Of a stretch of DNA of 64,000 bases, positions 9,974 to 19,869 are shown piece after piece. Position 1 is the first letter of the stretch. Every line of letters starts with the position of its first letter. The stretch covers positions 1,674,001 to 1,738,000 of the forward strand of contig NZ_CP045118.1 of assembly GCF_009189165.1 (NCBI RefSeq). The letters are read 5' to 3'. The position numbers were made by a program, and so were the translations under genes. A model generated the notes under the pieces. It searched no databases. It saw only the letters and a program-made list of their open reading frames with translations, and had not been told where the DNA came from. This DNA is from Pseudomonas sp. SCB32. Lineage in GTDB: Bacteria > Pseudomonadota > Gammaproteobacteria > Pseudomonadales > Pseudomonadaceae.

Positions 9974-11067
9974 TGCACCAGCTCGAGCGCTCTCCTTCGG
10001 AAAGCTACTTCTGGCCGATCGTTCTGGCCGTAGCCCTGCACGTCCTGATCTTCGCCATGCTCTTCGTCAGCTGGGCCATGACGCCTGAACTGCCGCCCTC
10101 GCGGCCGATCGTTCAGGCGACCCTGTACCAACTGAAGTCCAAGAGTCAGGCGACCCAGCAGACCAACCAGAAGATTGCCGGCGAAGCCAAGAAAACCTCG
10201 TCGAAGCAATACGAGCAGGAGCAGCTCGAGCAGAAGAAAGCCGAGCAGCAGGCCATCGCCGAGGCCAAGGCCGAGGAACAAAAGAAGGCCGATGCGGCTC
10301 AAAAGGCGGCCGAAGCCAAGAAAGAGGCCAAAGAGGCCAAAGAGGCTGACGCCAAGAAAGAGGCCGAAGCCAAGAAGGCGGATGAGGCCAAGAAGGCCGC
10401 CGAGGCCGCCGTGGCCAAGAAAGAGGCCGAGGCGAAGGCGGCTGCCGAGAAGCAGCAGGCCGATATCGCCAAGAAGAAGGCCGAGGAAGAGGCCAAGAAG
10501 GAGGCCGCCGAGGAGGCCAAGAAAAAGGCAGCCGAAGAGGCCAAGAAGAAGGCGACCGAAGAAGCCAAGCAGAAGGCTGAGGACGCGAAGAAGAAAGCCG
10601 CTGCCGAGGAGGCCAAGAAAAAGGCCGCTGCGGTGGCGGAAGCCAGGAAAAAGGCGGCTGCGGCTGCGGCCCGCAAGGCACAGGAAGACAAGAAGGCCCA
10701 GGCACTGGCTGAGTTGCTGTCGGACGATACGCAGCGGCAACAGGCCTTGGCTGACGAGCAAGGTAACGAGGTGGCGGGTAACTACGATGACCTGATCGTG
10801 AGTCTGGTCAGTCAGCAGTGGAACCGCCCACCCTCAGCTCGTAACGGAATGAGCGTAGAAGTGCTGATTCAGATGTTGCCGGACGGGACCATCACCAACG
10901 TGAGCGTGACCCGCTCCAGCGGTGATAAACCTTTCGATGACTCGGCGGTGGCCGCGGTCCGAAATGTAGGGCGAGTTCCCGATCTGCAAAAACTGGATCG
11001 TGCCACTTTCGATAGCCTGTATCGTCAGCGTCGTATGGTCTTCAAACCGGAGGATTTAAGTCTGTGA
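9973..11067 (+). CDS. tolA: Tol-Pal bridging protein TolA
   Basis: 364 aa: an N-terminal membrane anchor (about 14-34), then a very long Ala/Lys/Glu-rich helix (about 55-245) spanning the periplasm, and a C-terminal globular domain (about 270-364) that contacts Pal and TolB. The helix is coded by repetitive GCC-AAG-AAG-type codons, giving low-complexity DNA on both strands. Filamentous phages and colicins use TolA's C-terminal domain for entry, of note given the filamentous-phage-like element further along. The ATG at 9973 overlaps the tolR stop. A TTG just upstream is rejected. Confidence 0.96.
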   Translation: MHQLERSPSESYFWPIVLAVALHVLIFAMLFVSWAMTPELPPSRPIVQATLYQLKSKSQATQQTNQKIAGEAKKTSSKQYEQEQLEQKKAEQQAIAEAKAEEQKKADAAQKAAEAKKEAKEAKEADAKKEAEAKKADEAKKAAEAAVAKKEAEAKAAAEKQQADIAKKKAEEEAKKEAAEEAKKKAAEEAKKKATEEAKQKAEDAKKKAAAEEAKKKAAAVAEARKKAAAAAARKAQEDKKAQALAELLSDDTQRQQALADEQGNEVAGNYDDLIVSLVSQQWNRPPSARNGMSVEVLIQMLPDGTITNVSVTRSSGDKPFDDSAVAAVRNVGRVPDLQKLDRATFDSLYRQRRMVFKPEDLSL

Positions 11068-12362
11068 GTACCTTGATTCGCTTCGCGCTGTTCGCCCTGG
11101 CCCTGGTGGCCGGCGCGGCGCAGGCCGCCGACCCGCTGGTGATTTCCAGCGGTCGCGACTCGGCCGTCCCGATTGCGGTGGTTCCGTTCGGCTGGCAAGG
11201 CGGCAACGTCCTGCCCGAGGATATGTCCAATATCATCGGCAACGACCTGCGCAACTCCGGTTACTTCGAGCCGATCCCGCGTCAGAACATGATCAGCCAG
11301 CCGGCCCAGGCCAGCGAAGTGATCTACCGCGACTGGCAGGCTCTCGGTGCGCAGTACGTCCTGGTCGGCAGTATCGTCCCCAGCGGTGGCCGCCTGCAGA
11401 TCCAGTACGCCCTGCTCAACGTGGCGACCCAGCAGCAGGTCCTGACCGGCAGCGTGGGCGGCACCACCGACCAGCTGCGTGACATGTCGCACTACATTGC
11501 CGACCAGTCGTTCGAGAAGCTCACCGGCATCAAGGGCGCGTTCGCCACCAAGCTGCTCTACGTGACCGCCGAGCGCTTCTCCGTGGACAACACCCGCTAC
11601 ACCCTGCAGCGCTCCGACTATGACGGTGCGCGTCCGGTGACCCTGCTGCAGTCCCGCGAGCCGATCCTGTCGCCGCGCTTCTCGCCCGATGGCCGCCGTA
11701 TCGCCTATGTCTCCTTCGAGCAGAAGCGTCCGCGCATCTTCATGCAGTACGTCGATACCGGCCGCCGCGAGCAGATCTCCAACTTCGAAGGTCTCAACGG
11801 TGCGCCGGCCTTCTCGCCGGACGGCAACCGCCTGGCCTTCGTGCTGTCGCGCGACGGCAACCCGGAGATCTACGTGATGGACCTGGGCAGCCGCCAGCTG
11901 CGTCGCCTGACCAACAACCCGGCGATTGACACCGAACCCTTCTGGGGCAAGGACGGCTCGACCCTGTACTTCACTTCGGACCGTGGCGGCAAACCGCAGA
12001 TCTACAAGATGAACGTGAATTCGGGCGCCACCGACCGCGTGACTTTCATTGGCAACTACAACGCCAACCCGAAACTTTCCGCGGATGAGAAGACGCTGGT
12101 AATGGTTCACCGCCAGGATGGTTTCACCAACTTCCAGATCGCGGCCCAGGACCTTCAGCGCGGCAATCTCCGGGTACTTTCCAATACCACTCTGGACGAC
12201 TCGCCCACTGTTGCGCCCAATGGCACGATGCTAATATACGCCACCCGCCAGCAGGACCGGGGCGTGCTGATGCTCGTCAGCATCAATGGACGCGTTCGGT
12301 TGCCAATTCCCACCGCTCAAGGCGATGTTCGCGAGCCTTCCTGGTCCCCTTACCTGAACTGA
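11064..12362 (+). CDS. tolB: Tol-Pal periplasmic beta-propeller TolB
   Basis: 432 aa with signal peptide (cleavage after AGAAQA, about residue 21). The N-terminal TolB domain binds TolA. A C-terminal six-bladed propeller with WD40-like PD40 repeats ([44 protein letters not shown]) binds Pal. GTG start overlapping the tolA stop (GTGA). Confidence 0.97.
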   Translation: MSTLIRFALFALALVAGAAQAADPLVISSGRDSAVPIAVVPFGWQGGNVLPEDMSNIIGNDLRNSGYFEPIPRQNMISQPAQASEVIYRDWQALGAQYVLVGSIVPSGGRLQIQYALLNVATQQQVLTGSVGGTTDQLRDMSHYIADQSFEKLTGIKGAFATKLLYVTAERFSVDNTRYTLQRSDYDGARPVTLLQSREPILSPRFSPDGRRIAYVSFEQKRPRIFMQYVDTGRREQISNFEGLNGAPAFSPDGNRLAFVLSRDGNPEIYVMDLGSRQLRRLTNNPAIDTEPFWGKDGSTLYFTSDRGGKPQIYKMNVNSGATDRVTFIGNYNANPKLSADEKTLVMVHRQDGFTNFQIAAQDLQRGNLRVLSNTTLDDSPTVAPNGTMLIYATRQQDRGVLMLVSINGRVRLPIPTAQGDVREPSWSPYLN

Positions 12363-12414
12363 CGGTTGCCAACTTTTTCAAATTTATACACTGGGGTTCA
12401 TTAGGAGTTACATG

Positions 12415-12921
12415 ATGGAAATGCTGAAATTCGGCAAATTTGCCGTTATCGCCCTCGCCATGGCTGTAGCCGTAGGCTGTTCGTCCAAGAAAGGCGATGC
12501 TACTGGTGAAGGCGCCAATGGCGGCGTTGACCCGAACGCTGGCTACGGCGCCAACAGCGGTGCCGTTGACGGCTCCCTGAGCGACGAAGCCGCTCTGCGC
12601 GCTATCACCACCTTCTACTTCGAGTACGACAGCTCCGACCTGAAGCCGGAAGCCATGCGCGCTCTGGACGTACACGCCAAGGACCTGAAAGGTTCCGGCC
12701 AGCGCGTTGTCCTGGAAGGCCACACTGACGAGCGCGGTACCCGCGAATACAACATGGCTCTGGGCGAGCGTCGTGCCAAGGCCGTTCAGCGCTACCTGGT
12801 ACTGCAGGGCGTTTCCCCGGCTCAGCTGGAACTGGTTTCCTACGGTAAAGAGCGTCCGGTTGCCACTGGCCACGACGAGCAGTCCTGGGCCCAGAACCGT
12901 CGCGTTGAGCTGAAGAAGTAA
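12415..12921 (+). CDS. pal: Peptidoglycan-associated lipoprotein Pal (OprL)
   Basis: 168-aa outer-membrane lipoprotein. The signal ends in a lipobox at Cys22 (VAVGCSS). The C-terminal OmpA-like domain carries the peptidoglycan-binding signature [20 protein letters not shown]. Non-covalent tether between outer membrane and cell wall, relocated by TolA/TolB during constriction. The second of two adjacent ATGs (12415) is preferred because AGGAG (12403-12407) is then 7 nt away. Confidence 0.97.
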   Translation: MEMLKFGKFAVIALAMAVAVGCSSKKGDATGEGANGGVDPNAGYGANSGAVDGSLSDEAALRAITTFYFEYDSSDLKPEAMRALDVHAKDLKGSGQRVVLEGHTDERGTREYNMALGERRAKAVQRYLVLQGVSPAQLELVSYGKERPVATGHDEQSWAQNRRVELKK

Positions 12922-12927
12922 GACGTG

Positions 12928-13782
12928 ATGCCGATGCGCCTGCGTTTTCTGACCTTGATCGCATGCGGCCTGCCCCTGATGGCGGCGGCCGCGGTTCCGG
13001 TACAGGACGGCAATGGTGGCGGTTACGCCAGCCAGCCGCCCTCGGGTTATGGCACCGCAGGCGCTGAGGGCGCCTATGCCGGAGGCGGGGTGACCAATCA
13101 GCCCGTCTCCGGACAGGCACAGCTGTTCCTGCAGCTGCAGCAGATGCAGGACGAAATGTCCCGTCTGCGCGGCATGCTCGAAGAACAGCAGAACCAGATT
13201 CAGCAGTTGAAGCAGGAAAACCTGGAGCGTTACCAGGAACTCGACAGCCGTATTTCCGGCGGCGCGGGTTCTGGCTCGGCCGGTGCTGCTCAACAGAGCT
13301 CCCCCGCTGCCGGTGTTGGTGCCGGAGCTGCCGCGGGTGCTGGCGCAGCCGCCGCTGCACAGCAACAGCAGCCCGCTGCTGCCGCCAGCAGCGAGCCGGG
13401 CGACCCGGCAAAAGAAAAGCTCTACTACGATGCCGCCTTCGACCTGATCAAGGCCAAGGACTTCGACAAGGCCAGCCAGGCTTTCAGCGCCTTCCTGCGC
13501 AAGTACCCGAGCAGCCAGTACGCCGGTAACGCGCAGTACTGGTTGGGTGAGGTGAACCTCGCCAAGGGTGACCTGCAGGGCGCCGGCCAGGCCTTCGCCC
13601 GTGTCAGCCAGGCTTACCCGACCAGCGCCAAGGTGCCGGACTCGCTGTACAAGTTGGCCGACGTCGAGCGTCGCCTGGGCAATACCGACAAGGCTCGCGG
13701 CATCCTGCAGCAGGTGATCGCCCAGTATCCGGGCAGCTCCGCCGCGCAGCTGTCCCAGCGCGACCTGAAGAACCTCAAGTAA
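12928..13782 (+). CDS. cpoB: Tol-Pal associated periplasmic protein CpoB (YbgF)
   Basis: 284 aa with signal peptide (about 1-22), an N-terminal coiled-coil trimerisation segment (QLQQMQDEMSRLRGMLEEQQ), an Ala/Gly/Gln-rich linker, and a C-terminal TPR domain (about 165-284). In E. coli CpoB coordinates peptidoglycan synthesis by PBP1B with Tol-driven outer-membrane constriction. Six nt separate it from pal. Start uncertain between GTG 12925, ATG 12928 and ATG 12934. The first ATG is used. Followed by a strong terminator. Confidence 0.93.
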   Translation: MPMRLRFLTLIACGLPLMAAAAVPVQDGNGGGYASQPPSGYGTAGAEGAYAGGGVTNQPVSGQAQLFLQLQQMQDEMSRLRGMLEEQQNQIQQLKQENLERYQELDSRISGGAGSGSAGAAQQSSPAAGVGAGAAAGAGAAAAAQQQQPAAAASSEPGDPAKEKLYYDAAFDLIKAKDFDKASQAFSAFLRKYPSSQYAGNAQYWLGEVNLAKGDLQGAGQAFARVSQAYPTSAKVPDSLYKLADVERRLGNTDKARGILQQVIAQYPGSSAAQLSQRDLKNLK

Positions 13783-13802
13783 GGTCCTGTCGGTCAGTCT
13801 TG

Positions 13803-13829
13803 AAAACCCGCGCTTGCCGCGGGTTTTTT
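13803..13829 (+). terminator. Terminator of the tol-pal-cpoB operon
   Basis: Stem AAAACCCGCG / CGCGGGTTTT with loop CTTGC, ending in a T run. Perfect pairing. Confidence 0.92.
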
Positions 13830-13979
13830 CGTTAGAATTCCAGCCCCTCGGGACGCGCCAGTGGTTTCAGCTCGGCTGATGTCTGCAGTGCCCCGTGTAT
13901 GCCGAGTGCGCTCGTCGCGCTCCTGACTCCAACGCAACGGAGGCGGATGGCCTGTATTGCCGTCACGCCCGTGGCTGAT

Positions 13980-14627
13980 ATGCAACAGACCCTGCGAATC
14001 ACCGAGATTTTCTACTCGTTGCAGGGGGAAACGCGCACCGCCGGCTTGCCGACCGTGTTCGTACGCCTGACCGGCTGTCCCCTGCGCTGCCAGTACTGCG
14101 ATACCGCCTATGCCTTCAGTGGCGGTGAAATCCAGACTCTGGACGCCATCCTCGAGCGCGTCGCCGCCTACCAGCCGCGCTATGTCTGCGTCACCGGCGG
14201 CGAACCACTGGCCCAGCCCAACTGCATCCCGCTGCTGCAGCGCCTCTGCGATGCCGGCTACGACGTGTCGCTGGAAACCAGCGGCGCGCTGGATATCTCC
14301 GCCACCGACCGCCGTGTCAGCCGCGTCCTCGATCTCAAGACACCCGGCTCCGATGAAGTGGCTCGTAACCGCTACGAGAACATCGGGGAGCTGACGTCCA
14401 ACGATCAGGTGAAGTTCGTCATCTGCTCGCGCGAGGACTATGACTGGGCAGTATCCAAACTCATCGAGTACCGCTTGGAGCAGCGCGCCGGCGAGGTGCT
14501 GTTCTCACCCAGCCATCGCCAGGTGGATGCCCGTGCGCTGGCCGACTGGATCGTCGGTGACAACCTGCCGGTGCGCTTGCAGCTGCAATTGCACAAGATT
14601 CTCTGGAACGACGAGCCGGGCCACTGA
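13980..14627 (+). CDS. queE: 7-carboxy-7-deazaguanine synthase QueE
   Basis: 215-aa radical-SAM enzyme making 7-carboxy-7-deazaguanine from carboxy-tetrahydropterin, a step to queuosine tRNA modification. The iron-sulfur motif is CPLRCQYC (C-x3-C-x2-C). A GGE motif (TGGEPLAQ) follows. The start [17 protein letters not shown] at 13980 matches the family N-terminus. The earlier ATG at 13947 has GGAGG only 3 nt away and would add an unrelated leader. queC follows 20 nt later. Confidence 0.93.
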   Translation: MQQTLRITEIFYSLQGETRTAGLPTVFVRLTGCPLRCQYCDTAYAFSGGEIQTLDAILERVAAYQPRYVCVTGGEPLAQPNCIPLLQRLCDAGYDVSLETSGALDISATDRRVSRVLDLKTPGSDEVARNRYENIGELTSNDQVKFVICSREDYDWAVSKLIEYRLEQRAGEVLFSPSHRQVDARALADWIVGDNLPVRLQLQLHKILWNDEPGH

Positions 14628-14647
14628 GCACGGAGGAGACCTTCTTC

Positions 14648-15322
14648 ATGAACGACAAGAAAGCCGTGATCCTGCTCTCCGGTGGTCTGGACTCCGCGAC
14701 CGTGGTCGCCATGGCCAAGGCCGAGGGCTACGGCTGCTATACCATGAGCTTCGACTACGGCCAGCGCCACCGCTCCGAGCTGCAGGCAGCCGAGCGCGTT
14801 GCACGCCAGCTGGGTGTCATCGAGCACAAGGTGATTGGCCTGAACCTGAACGGCATCGGCGGCTCGGCCCTGACCGACAGCAGCATCGACGTGCCGGAAG
14901 CACCGAGCGAAGGCATTCCGGTGACCTACGTGCCGGCGCGCAATACCGTATTCCTTTCGCTGGCCCTGGGGTGGGCGGAAGTGCTGGGTGCGCGGGACAT
15001 CTTCATCGGTGTGAATGCGGTCGATTATTCCGGCTACCCGGATTGCCGTCCCGAGTTCGTCGAGGCCTTCGAGCGCATGGCCAACCTGGCCACCAAGGCC
15101 GGTGTAGAGGGCGAGGGCTTCCGCATCCAGGCGCCGCTGCAGTTCCTCTCCAAGGCGCAGATCGTGCAGGCCGGCATGGCCCAGGGCGTGGACTACAGCC
15201 TTACGGTTTCCTGCTATCAGGCAGACGATGACGGGCGTGCGTGCGGCAAGTGCGACAGTTGCAGGCTGCGGGCTGACGGCTTCCGCGCAGCCGGAATTTC
15301 CGACCCGACGCGATATTTCTGA
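14648..15322 (+). CDS. queC: 7-cyano-7-deazaguanine synthase QueC
   Basis: 224-aa ATP-dependent enzyme converting carboxy- to cyano-deazaguanine (preQ0). The N-terminal PP-loop SGGLDSATV (residues about 12-20) binds ATP. A C-terminal zinc site is formed by the Cys cluster [17 protein letters not shown]. In operon with queE. Well placed GGAGGAG ribosome site. Confidence 0.96.
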   Translation: MNDKKAVILLSGGLDSATVVAMAKAEGYGCYTMSFDYGQRHRSELQAAERVARQLGVIEHKVIGLNLNGIGGSALTDSSIDVPEAPSEGIPVTYVPARNTVFLSLALGWAEVLGARDIFIGVNAVDYSGYPDCRPEFVEAFERMANLATKAGVEGEGFRIQAPLQFLSKAQIVQAGMAQGVDYSLTVSCYQADDDGRACGKCDSCRLRADGFRAAGISDPTRYF

Positions 15323-15341
15323 AAAAAGTTTTCGTGGGGTG

Positions 15342-15369
15342 TTGTTTTTGCGTTAGAAATCAGTATTAT
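15342..15369 (+). promoter_or_regulatory. Putative tRNA-Lys promoter
   Basis: TTGTTT (15342-15347), 16-bp spacer, TATTAT (15364-15369), then a GC-rich CGCCCCACG discriminator 12 bp before the tRNA, as is usual for stringently controlled stable-RNA promoters. Confidence 0.6.
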
Positions 15370-15381
15370 ACGCCCCACGTT

Positions 15382-15457
15382 GGGTCGTTAGCTCAGTCGG
15401 TAGAGCAGTTGGCTTTTAACCAATTGGTCGTAGGTTCGAATCCCACACGACCCACCA
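15382..15457 (+). tRNA. tRNA-Lys (anticodon UUU)
   Basis: 76-nt cloverleaf with encoded CCA. The acceptor stem GGGTCGT pairs with ACGACCC. The anticodon loop is CTTTTAA (anticodon TTT) and the T arm contains GGTTCGAATCC. In P. aeruginosa the tRNA-Lys at this position is an integration site for genomic islands. Here nothing is inserted downstream. Confidence 0.97.
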
Positions 15458-15468
15458 ACATGTAAGAC

Positions 15469-15502
15469 AAAAGCCCCGTGGTCGAAAGATTACGGGGCTT
15501 TT
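15469..15502 (+). terminator. Terminator after tRNA-Lys
   Basis: AAAAGCCCCGT pairs with ACGGGGCTTTT around a loop of about 12 nt, ending in T residues, 12 nt after the tRNA. Confidence 0.9.
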
Positions 15503-15615
15503 GCTATGCGCTGGAAAAAGTCCGCCGTGCGGCCGCCGACAGCGCGTCGCCCGTAGGGCGGTGATGATAAAATCGTCAGCATAATCAGAACCGCGCCTGT
15601 AGAGGTTTCCACACG

Positions 15616-16674
15616 ATGTCCCAGATTTCCGAACGCCTGCTGGTTCAGGCTCACCTGGCGGCCAAGCAGCCGCGGGTGCTGAGCGCGCAGGAAGAGGCCG
15701 ATTACCGTGCGGCCATCGCCGCCGAGCTGAAAGCGCAGAACGCTGTGCTGGTCGCGCACTACTACTGCGATCCGGTGATCCAGGCGCTGGCTGAGGAGAC
15801 CGGTGGCTGCGTGTCCGACTCGCTGGAAATGGCCCGCTTCGGCAACCAGCATCCGGCGCAGACCGTGGTTGTCGCTGGCGTTCGCTTCATGGGCGAGACC
15901 GCGAAGATCCTCAACCCGGAAAAGCGCGTGCTGATGCCGACCCTGGAAGCGACCTGCTCGCTGGACCTGGGTTGCCCGGTGGACGAATTCTCGGCGTTCT
16001 GCGACCAGCATCCGGAGCGCACCGTGGTGGTCTACGCGAACACCTCGGCTGCGGTGAAGGCGCGTGCCGACTGGGTGGTGACCTCCAGCTGCGCGGTGGA
16101 GATCGTCGAGCACCTGATGGACAACGGTGAGCCGATCCTCTGGGCGCCGGACCAGCACCTGGGGCGCTACATCCAGCGCGAGACCGGCGCGGACATGCTG
16201 CTCTGGGACGGCGCCTGCATCGTCCACGAAGAGTTCAAGGCCAAGCAGCTGGAAGACCTCAAGGCGGTCTATCCGGACGCCGCGATCCTGGTGCACCCGG
16301 AGTCGCCGGAGGCCGTGGTCGAGCTGGCCGACGCCGTGGGCTCCACCAGCCAGTTGATCAAGGCGGCGCAGACGATGCCGAACAAGCGCTTCATCGTCGC
16401 CACCGACCGCGGCATCTTCTACAAGATGCAGCAGCTGTGTCCGGACAAGGAGTTCATCGAGGCGCCCACCGCCGGTAACGGCGCGGCGTGCCGCAGCTGC
16501 GCGCATTGCCCGTGGATGGCCATGAACACCCTGGAGCGCACTCTGGCATGTCTGAAGGAGGGGAGTGGCGAGATCTTCGTCGATCCGGCGCTGATTCCCA
16601 AGGCGATCAAGCCGCTCAAGCGCATGCTCGACTTCACCCAGGCCGCCCGGCTGAAAGTGGCGGGCAACGCCTGA
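15616..16674 (+). CDS. nadA: Quinolinate synthase NadA
   Basis: 352-aa [4Fe-4S] enzyme that condenses iminoaspartate with dihydroxyacetone phosphate to quinolinate in de novo NAD synthesis. Triplicated-fold NadA with conserved Cys in [23 protein letters not shown] and the C-terminal [13 protein letters not shown], which supply the cluster ligands. The family length is normal. It is 158 bp from the tRNA-Lys gene and stands alone, with a shared terminator downstream. Confidence 0.96.
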   Translation: MSQISERLLVQAHLAAKQPRVLSAQEEADYRAAIAAELKAQNAVLVAHYYCDPVIQALAEETGGCVSDSLEMARFGNQHPAQTVVVAGVRFMGETAKILNPEKRVLMPTLEATCSLDLGCPVDEFSAFCDQHPERTVVVYANTSAAVKARADWVVTSSCAVEIVEHLMDNGEPILWAPDQHLGRYIQRETGADMLLWDGACIVHEEFKAKQLEDLKAVYPDAAILVHPESPEAVVELADAVGSTSQLIKAAQTMPNKRFIVATDRGIFYKMQQLCPDKEFIEAPTAGNGAACRSCAHCPWMAMNTLERTLACLKEGSGEIFVDPALIPKAIKPLKRMLDFTQAARLKVAGNA

Positions 16675-16693
16675 TCGAATGCGCTGAAATGAA

Positions 16694-16720
16694 AAAGGCC
16701 CGGCTTAACGCCGGGCCTTT
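16694..16720. terminator. Bidirectional terminator between nadA and the M48 protease gene
   Basis: Perfect 11-bp stem AAAGGCCCGGC / GCCGGGCCTTT with loop TTAAC, placed between convergent genes. Confidence 0.9.
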
Positions 16721-16750
16721 CTGTTTCTACCGAAGCGATCTTCCTGAGAT

Positions 16751-18187
16751 TTAGCGGCCCATCATCTGCTTCAGCAGCTGCTCCTGGTCGCGGAACTCCT
16801 GCTGGCGAGCATCCAGGCGCGCAGCCAGGGTGAAGTTGCCGCCGGCGCGACGCTTGGCGAAGTCCAGCTGCTCGATGGCGTGCTTGTAGTCGCCGGTCAG
16901 CGCGTAGAACTCCGCACGCGCCTGGTACACGCCGATGGCGTTGCCGCTGAGTGTGCAGGCGTCGGCCAGGCGGCTCCAGACATCCGGGTCCAGCGGGCGC
17001 TTCTGCGACAGCTTGAAGAGCGTCTTCTCGGCGTCTGCGGCATGGTTGGTCTTCATCATCAGGTCAGCCTGGGCCTGGATCAGCGGATAGCTGTCCGGGT
17101 ACTGGCCGAGCATTTTCTGTACCCGCGCCTGGGCATCGGGCAGCTTGTTGGCGGTGATGTCCACATCGACCATTGCCAGGTTGTAGCTGATGTCGTTGGG
17201 CGCTTTCGCCAGCAGTTGCTGGAGATTGCTGCGGGCCTCGTTGAGCTGGCCGATCTTGGTCTGCGACAGGGCCAGGCCATAGCGCGCGGCATCGTTCTTC
17301 GGGTCTTCGTCGAGCTGGGCGCGGAACTGCTTGCTGGCCATGCCCGGGGTGTCCTCGAACATCTGCTGCACGCGCGCGCGCATCAGCTCGTAGCGCGGGG
17401 TGTCTTCCTTGCCGCCCTTAGGGTACTGCTCGGCGCGGTTGCGGGTATCGGCGATACGCGAGTCGGTCACCGGGTGAGTCAGCAGGAATTCTGGCGGTTT
17501 GCCCTCGTAGCGGTACTGACGGGCGAGGCGCTCGAACATGTTGGGCATGGAGCGCGGGTCGTAGCCGGCGCGCACCATGGTGGCAACGCCGACGCGGTCG
17601 GCTTCCTGTTCGTTCTGCCGGGAGAAGCGCAGCTGGTTCTGGATCGCCGCCGCCTGGGTCGAGGCGATCGCGGCGATACCGGCATCACCGGCGCCGGCCG
17701 CGGCGGCGACGATGCCGGCGAGCATGGCCGCCATCACTGGCACCTGCATACGCTGCTGGGCCTCGATGCCGCGGGCGAAGTGGCGCTGGCTGAGGTGGCC
17801 GAGTTCGTGGGCCAGTACGGCGATGTATTCGCCTTCGCTCTGGGCGTAGAGGAACAGGCCGCCGTTGACACCGACGACACCGCCGGGGGCGGCGAAGGCG
17901 TTGATCTGCTTGTCGCGGATCAGGATGAACGCCAGGCGGTGGTCCTGCAGTTCGCTGGATTCGGCCAGGCGGTAGACGGTGGACTCGACGTAGTCCTTGA
18001 GCTGTGGGTCATTGAGCGTATCGACCTGACTGCGCAGCATGCTCAGCCAGGCGCGACCGAGCTGGAATTCCTGCTCCGGGGATACGATGGACGAGCTGGC
18101 ATCGCCCAGGGATGGCAGGTCGTCCGACATCGCGGGCAGTGCGAAGGCGCAGGCGATGGAGAGCAGGGCAGGGCGCAGTACTTTCAT
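16751..18187 (-). CDS. bepA: Periplasmic M48 metalloprotease with TPR domain (BepA-like)
   Basis: 478 aa. Signal peptide (about 1-21), zinc metalloprotease domain with HExxH motif in VLAHELGHLSQRH (near residue 135), and a C-terminal TPR half. BepA-type proteins are outer-membrane quality-control proteases and chaperones that help assemble or degrade LptD and BAM substrates. ATG at 18187 is taken as start. A TTG two codons earlier is possible. No good ribosome binding site is visible. Stand-alone gene. Confidence 0.9.
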   Translation of the reverse strand: MKVLRPALLSIACAFALPAMSDDLPSLGDASSSIVSPEQEFQLGRAWLSMLRSQVDTLNDPQLKDYVESTVYRLAESSELQDHRLAFILIRDKQINAFAAPGGVVGVNGGLFLYAQSEGEYIAVLAHELGHLSQRHFARGIEAQQRMQVPVMAAMLAGIVAAAAGAGDAGIAAIASTQAAAIQNQLRFSRQNEQEADRVGVATMVRAGYDPRSMPNMFERLARQYRYEGKPPEFLLTHPVTDSRIADTRNRAEQYPKGGKEDTPRYELMRARVQQMFEDTPGMASKQFRAQLDEDPKNDAARYGLALSQTKIGQLNEARSNLQQLLAKAPNDISYNLAMVDVDITANKLPDAQARVQKMLGQYPDSYPLIQAQADLMMKTNHAADAEKTLFKLSQKRPLDPDVWSRLADACTLSGNAIGVYQARAEFYALTGDYKHAIEQLDFAKRRAGGNFTLAARLDARQQEFRDQEQLLKQMMGR

Positions 18188-18413
18188 GTACAAGAGGCTC
18201 GTTCCGAGAAAGCCTCTACTTTAGCCGTACGTTATTGCCAATGCCTAGGTTGCAAGGTGCGACTGCTGCGCAAATCGAAGTCGGCATTTTCCGCTCTACT
18301 TGCGTCTCAAACCTCGGTGCTGACAGCTTCCCAGGGGGAGCGTGCCTTGCGGCCACTGGTTAATTTTCCAATGCTTTCGGTATTCTTGAACGCCATTGCC
18401 GGAGTTCGTTTCG

Positions 18414-18665
18414 ATGTCAGATTCCACACCGCCCATCCCTGCCTGTGACGCGGAGCTGGATGCCAGCGGTCTCAATTGTCCGCTTCCCCTGCTCAAGGCC
18501 AAGCTCGAGCTGAACCGCCTTCCTAGCGGAGCGGTGCTCAAGGTGATCGCCACCGATGCAGGGTCGCAGCGGGATTTTCGCGCCTTCGCCGACCTCGCCG
18601 GGCACTCGCTGCTGCATGAAGAGGTCGAAGCAGGCGTCTATCGCTACTGGCTGCGCAAGAAGTAG
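18414..18665 (+). CDS. tusA: TusA-like sulfur carrier protein
   Basis: 83-aa TusA/SirA-family protein with the CPxP signature LNCPLPLLKAK, Cys near residue 22. It carries persulfide sulfur for tRNA thiolation and molybdenum cofactor chemistry. The P. aeruginosa counterpart (recalled as PA1006) is linked to molybdate homeostasis and anaerobic nitrate growth. The start MSDSTPPIP at 18414 has GGAG nine bases upstream. The perM-like gene begins 53 nt later. Confidence 0.9.
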   Translation: MSDSTPPIPACDAELDASGLNCPLPLLKAKLELNRLPSGAVLKVIATDAGSQRDFRAFADLAGHSLLHEEVEAGVYRYWLRKK

Positions 18666-18718
18666 CCCCCGTTTCCGGATAACCGGGACGTTACCCCATT
18701 CGTTTCGCAGGTCTGTTC

Positions 18719-19798
18719 ATGCTCAAGGTTTTGCAGGACTGGATGCAGCGCTATTTCTCCGACGAGGAGGCGATAGTGCTCGCGGTCATTCTGGTGCTGG
18801 GTTTCAGTGTCATCCTGACCTTTGGCGGCATGCTCGCGCCAGTGCTGGCGGCGATGGTGATCGCCTTCCTGATCCAGGGCATGGTGGGGGTGCTGGAGCG
18901 CCTGCGCGTACCGCACCTGTTCTCCGTCTGGCTGGTCTATTCGCTGTTCCTCGGGCTGCTCGCGGTGTTCCTGCTGGTGCTGGTGCCGCTGCTCTGGAAG
19001 CAGCTGTTCACCCTGCTCAACGAACTGCCGAGAATGCTCGGTGAGTGGCAGGCCACGATGCTTATGCTGCCCGAACGCTACCCGGACATGATCAGCGAGG
19101 AGCAGGTTCTGCGGACCGTAGAGGCCGCGCGCAGCGAACTGGGCCAGCTTGGACAGTGGGCGCTGACCTTCTCGCTCTCCGGGTTGCCGGTGGTGGTCAA
19201 CATCATGATCTACCTGGTGCTGGTGCCGATCCTGGTGTTCTTCTTCCTCAAGGACCGCCGCCGCTTCTACCACTGGTTCCGCCGCTACCTGCCGCGCGAG
19301 CGGGGGCTGATGAAGCAGGTGTGGAACGAGATGAACCAGCAGATCGCCAACTACATTCGTGGCAAGGTCATCGAGATCTTCATCACCGGGGTGGCGACCT
19401 ACATTGCATTTGCAGTGCTGGGGCTGAACTATGCGGCGCTGCTTGCCCTGCTGGTCGGCCTGTCGGTGGTCGTGCCCTACATCGGCGCGGTCGTCGTGAC
19501 CGTGCCGGTGGCGCTGATCGCCCTGTTCCAGTGGGGTTGGGGAGACCAGTTCATCTACCTGATGGCCGCCCACGCGATCATCCAGGCGCTGGATGGCAAC
19601 GTGCTGGTGCCGCTGCTGTTCTCCGAGGCGGTGAACCTGCATCCGGTGGCGATCATCTGCGCCGTGCTGCTGTTCGGCGGCCTGTGGGGCTTCTGGGGTG
19701 TGTTCTTCGCCATTCCCCTGGCGACCCTGGTGAAGGCGGTGCTGGATGCCTGGCCACGCCAGCCGGCGCAGGAGCCGCAAGTCAGCCCGCTGATGTGA
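18719..19798 (+). CDS. perM: AI-2E family transporter / PerM-like permease
   Basis: 359-aa inner-membrane protein with about eight hydrophobic segments in the PerM/TqsA arrangement: helices near the N-terminus, a soluble segment (about 100-150), then a C-terminal bundle with PYIGAVVVTVPVAL and the terminal GFWGVFFAIPLATL motif. The family includes AI-2 exporters and sodium/proton antiporters, so the substrate is unknown. The same gene order (tusA, perM, bcp) is seen in P. aeruginosa by recall. Confidence 0.88.
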   Translation: MLKVLQDWMQRYFSDEEAIVLAVILVLGFSVILTFGGMLAPVLAAMVIAFLIQGMVGVLERLRVPHLFSVWLVYSLFLGLLAVFLLVLVPLLWKQLFTLLNELPRMLGEWQATMLMLPERYPDMISEEQVLRTVEAARSELGQLGQWALTFSLSGLPVVVNIMIYLVLVPILVFFFLKDRRRFYHWFRRYLPRERGLMKQVWNEMNQQIANYIRGKVIEIFITGVATYIAFAVLGLNYAALLALLVGLSVVVPYIGAVVVTVPVALIALFQWGWGDQFIYLMAAHAIIQALDGNVLVPLLFSEAVNLHPVAIICAVLLFGGLWGFWGVFFAIPLATLVKAVLDAWPRQPAQEPQVSPLM

Positions 19799-19825
19799 CC
19801 TTGCTCTGGAAGGGGCGGGGAAAAG

Positions 19826-19853
19826 AAAAAGGCCGCTGATCAGCGGCCTTTTT
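19826..19853. terminator. Bidirectional terminator between perM and bcp
   Basis: Perfectly palindromic AAAAAGGCCGCTGA/TCAGCGGCCTTTTT between convergent genes, with T runs on both strands. Confidence 0.93.
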
Positions 19854-19869
19854 CGTGGCAGCCCGTGGC

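Noticed and set aside
10160..10690. Repetitive DNA in tolA, considered as a tandem-repeat or recombination locus
   Set aside because: Codes for the known Ala/Lys-rich periplasmic helix. Repeats are imperfect and protein-driven.
9886..10761. 291-aa Leu/Gly-rich frame opposite tolA
   Set aside because: Created by the repetitive Lys/Ala/Glu codons of TolA's helix. It mimics a membrane protein only by low complexity.
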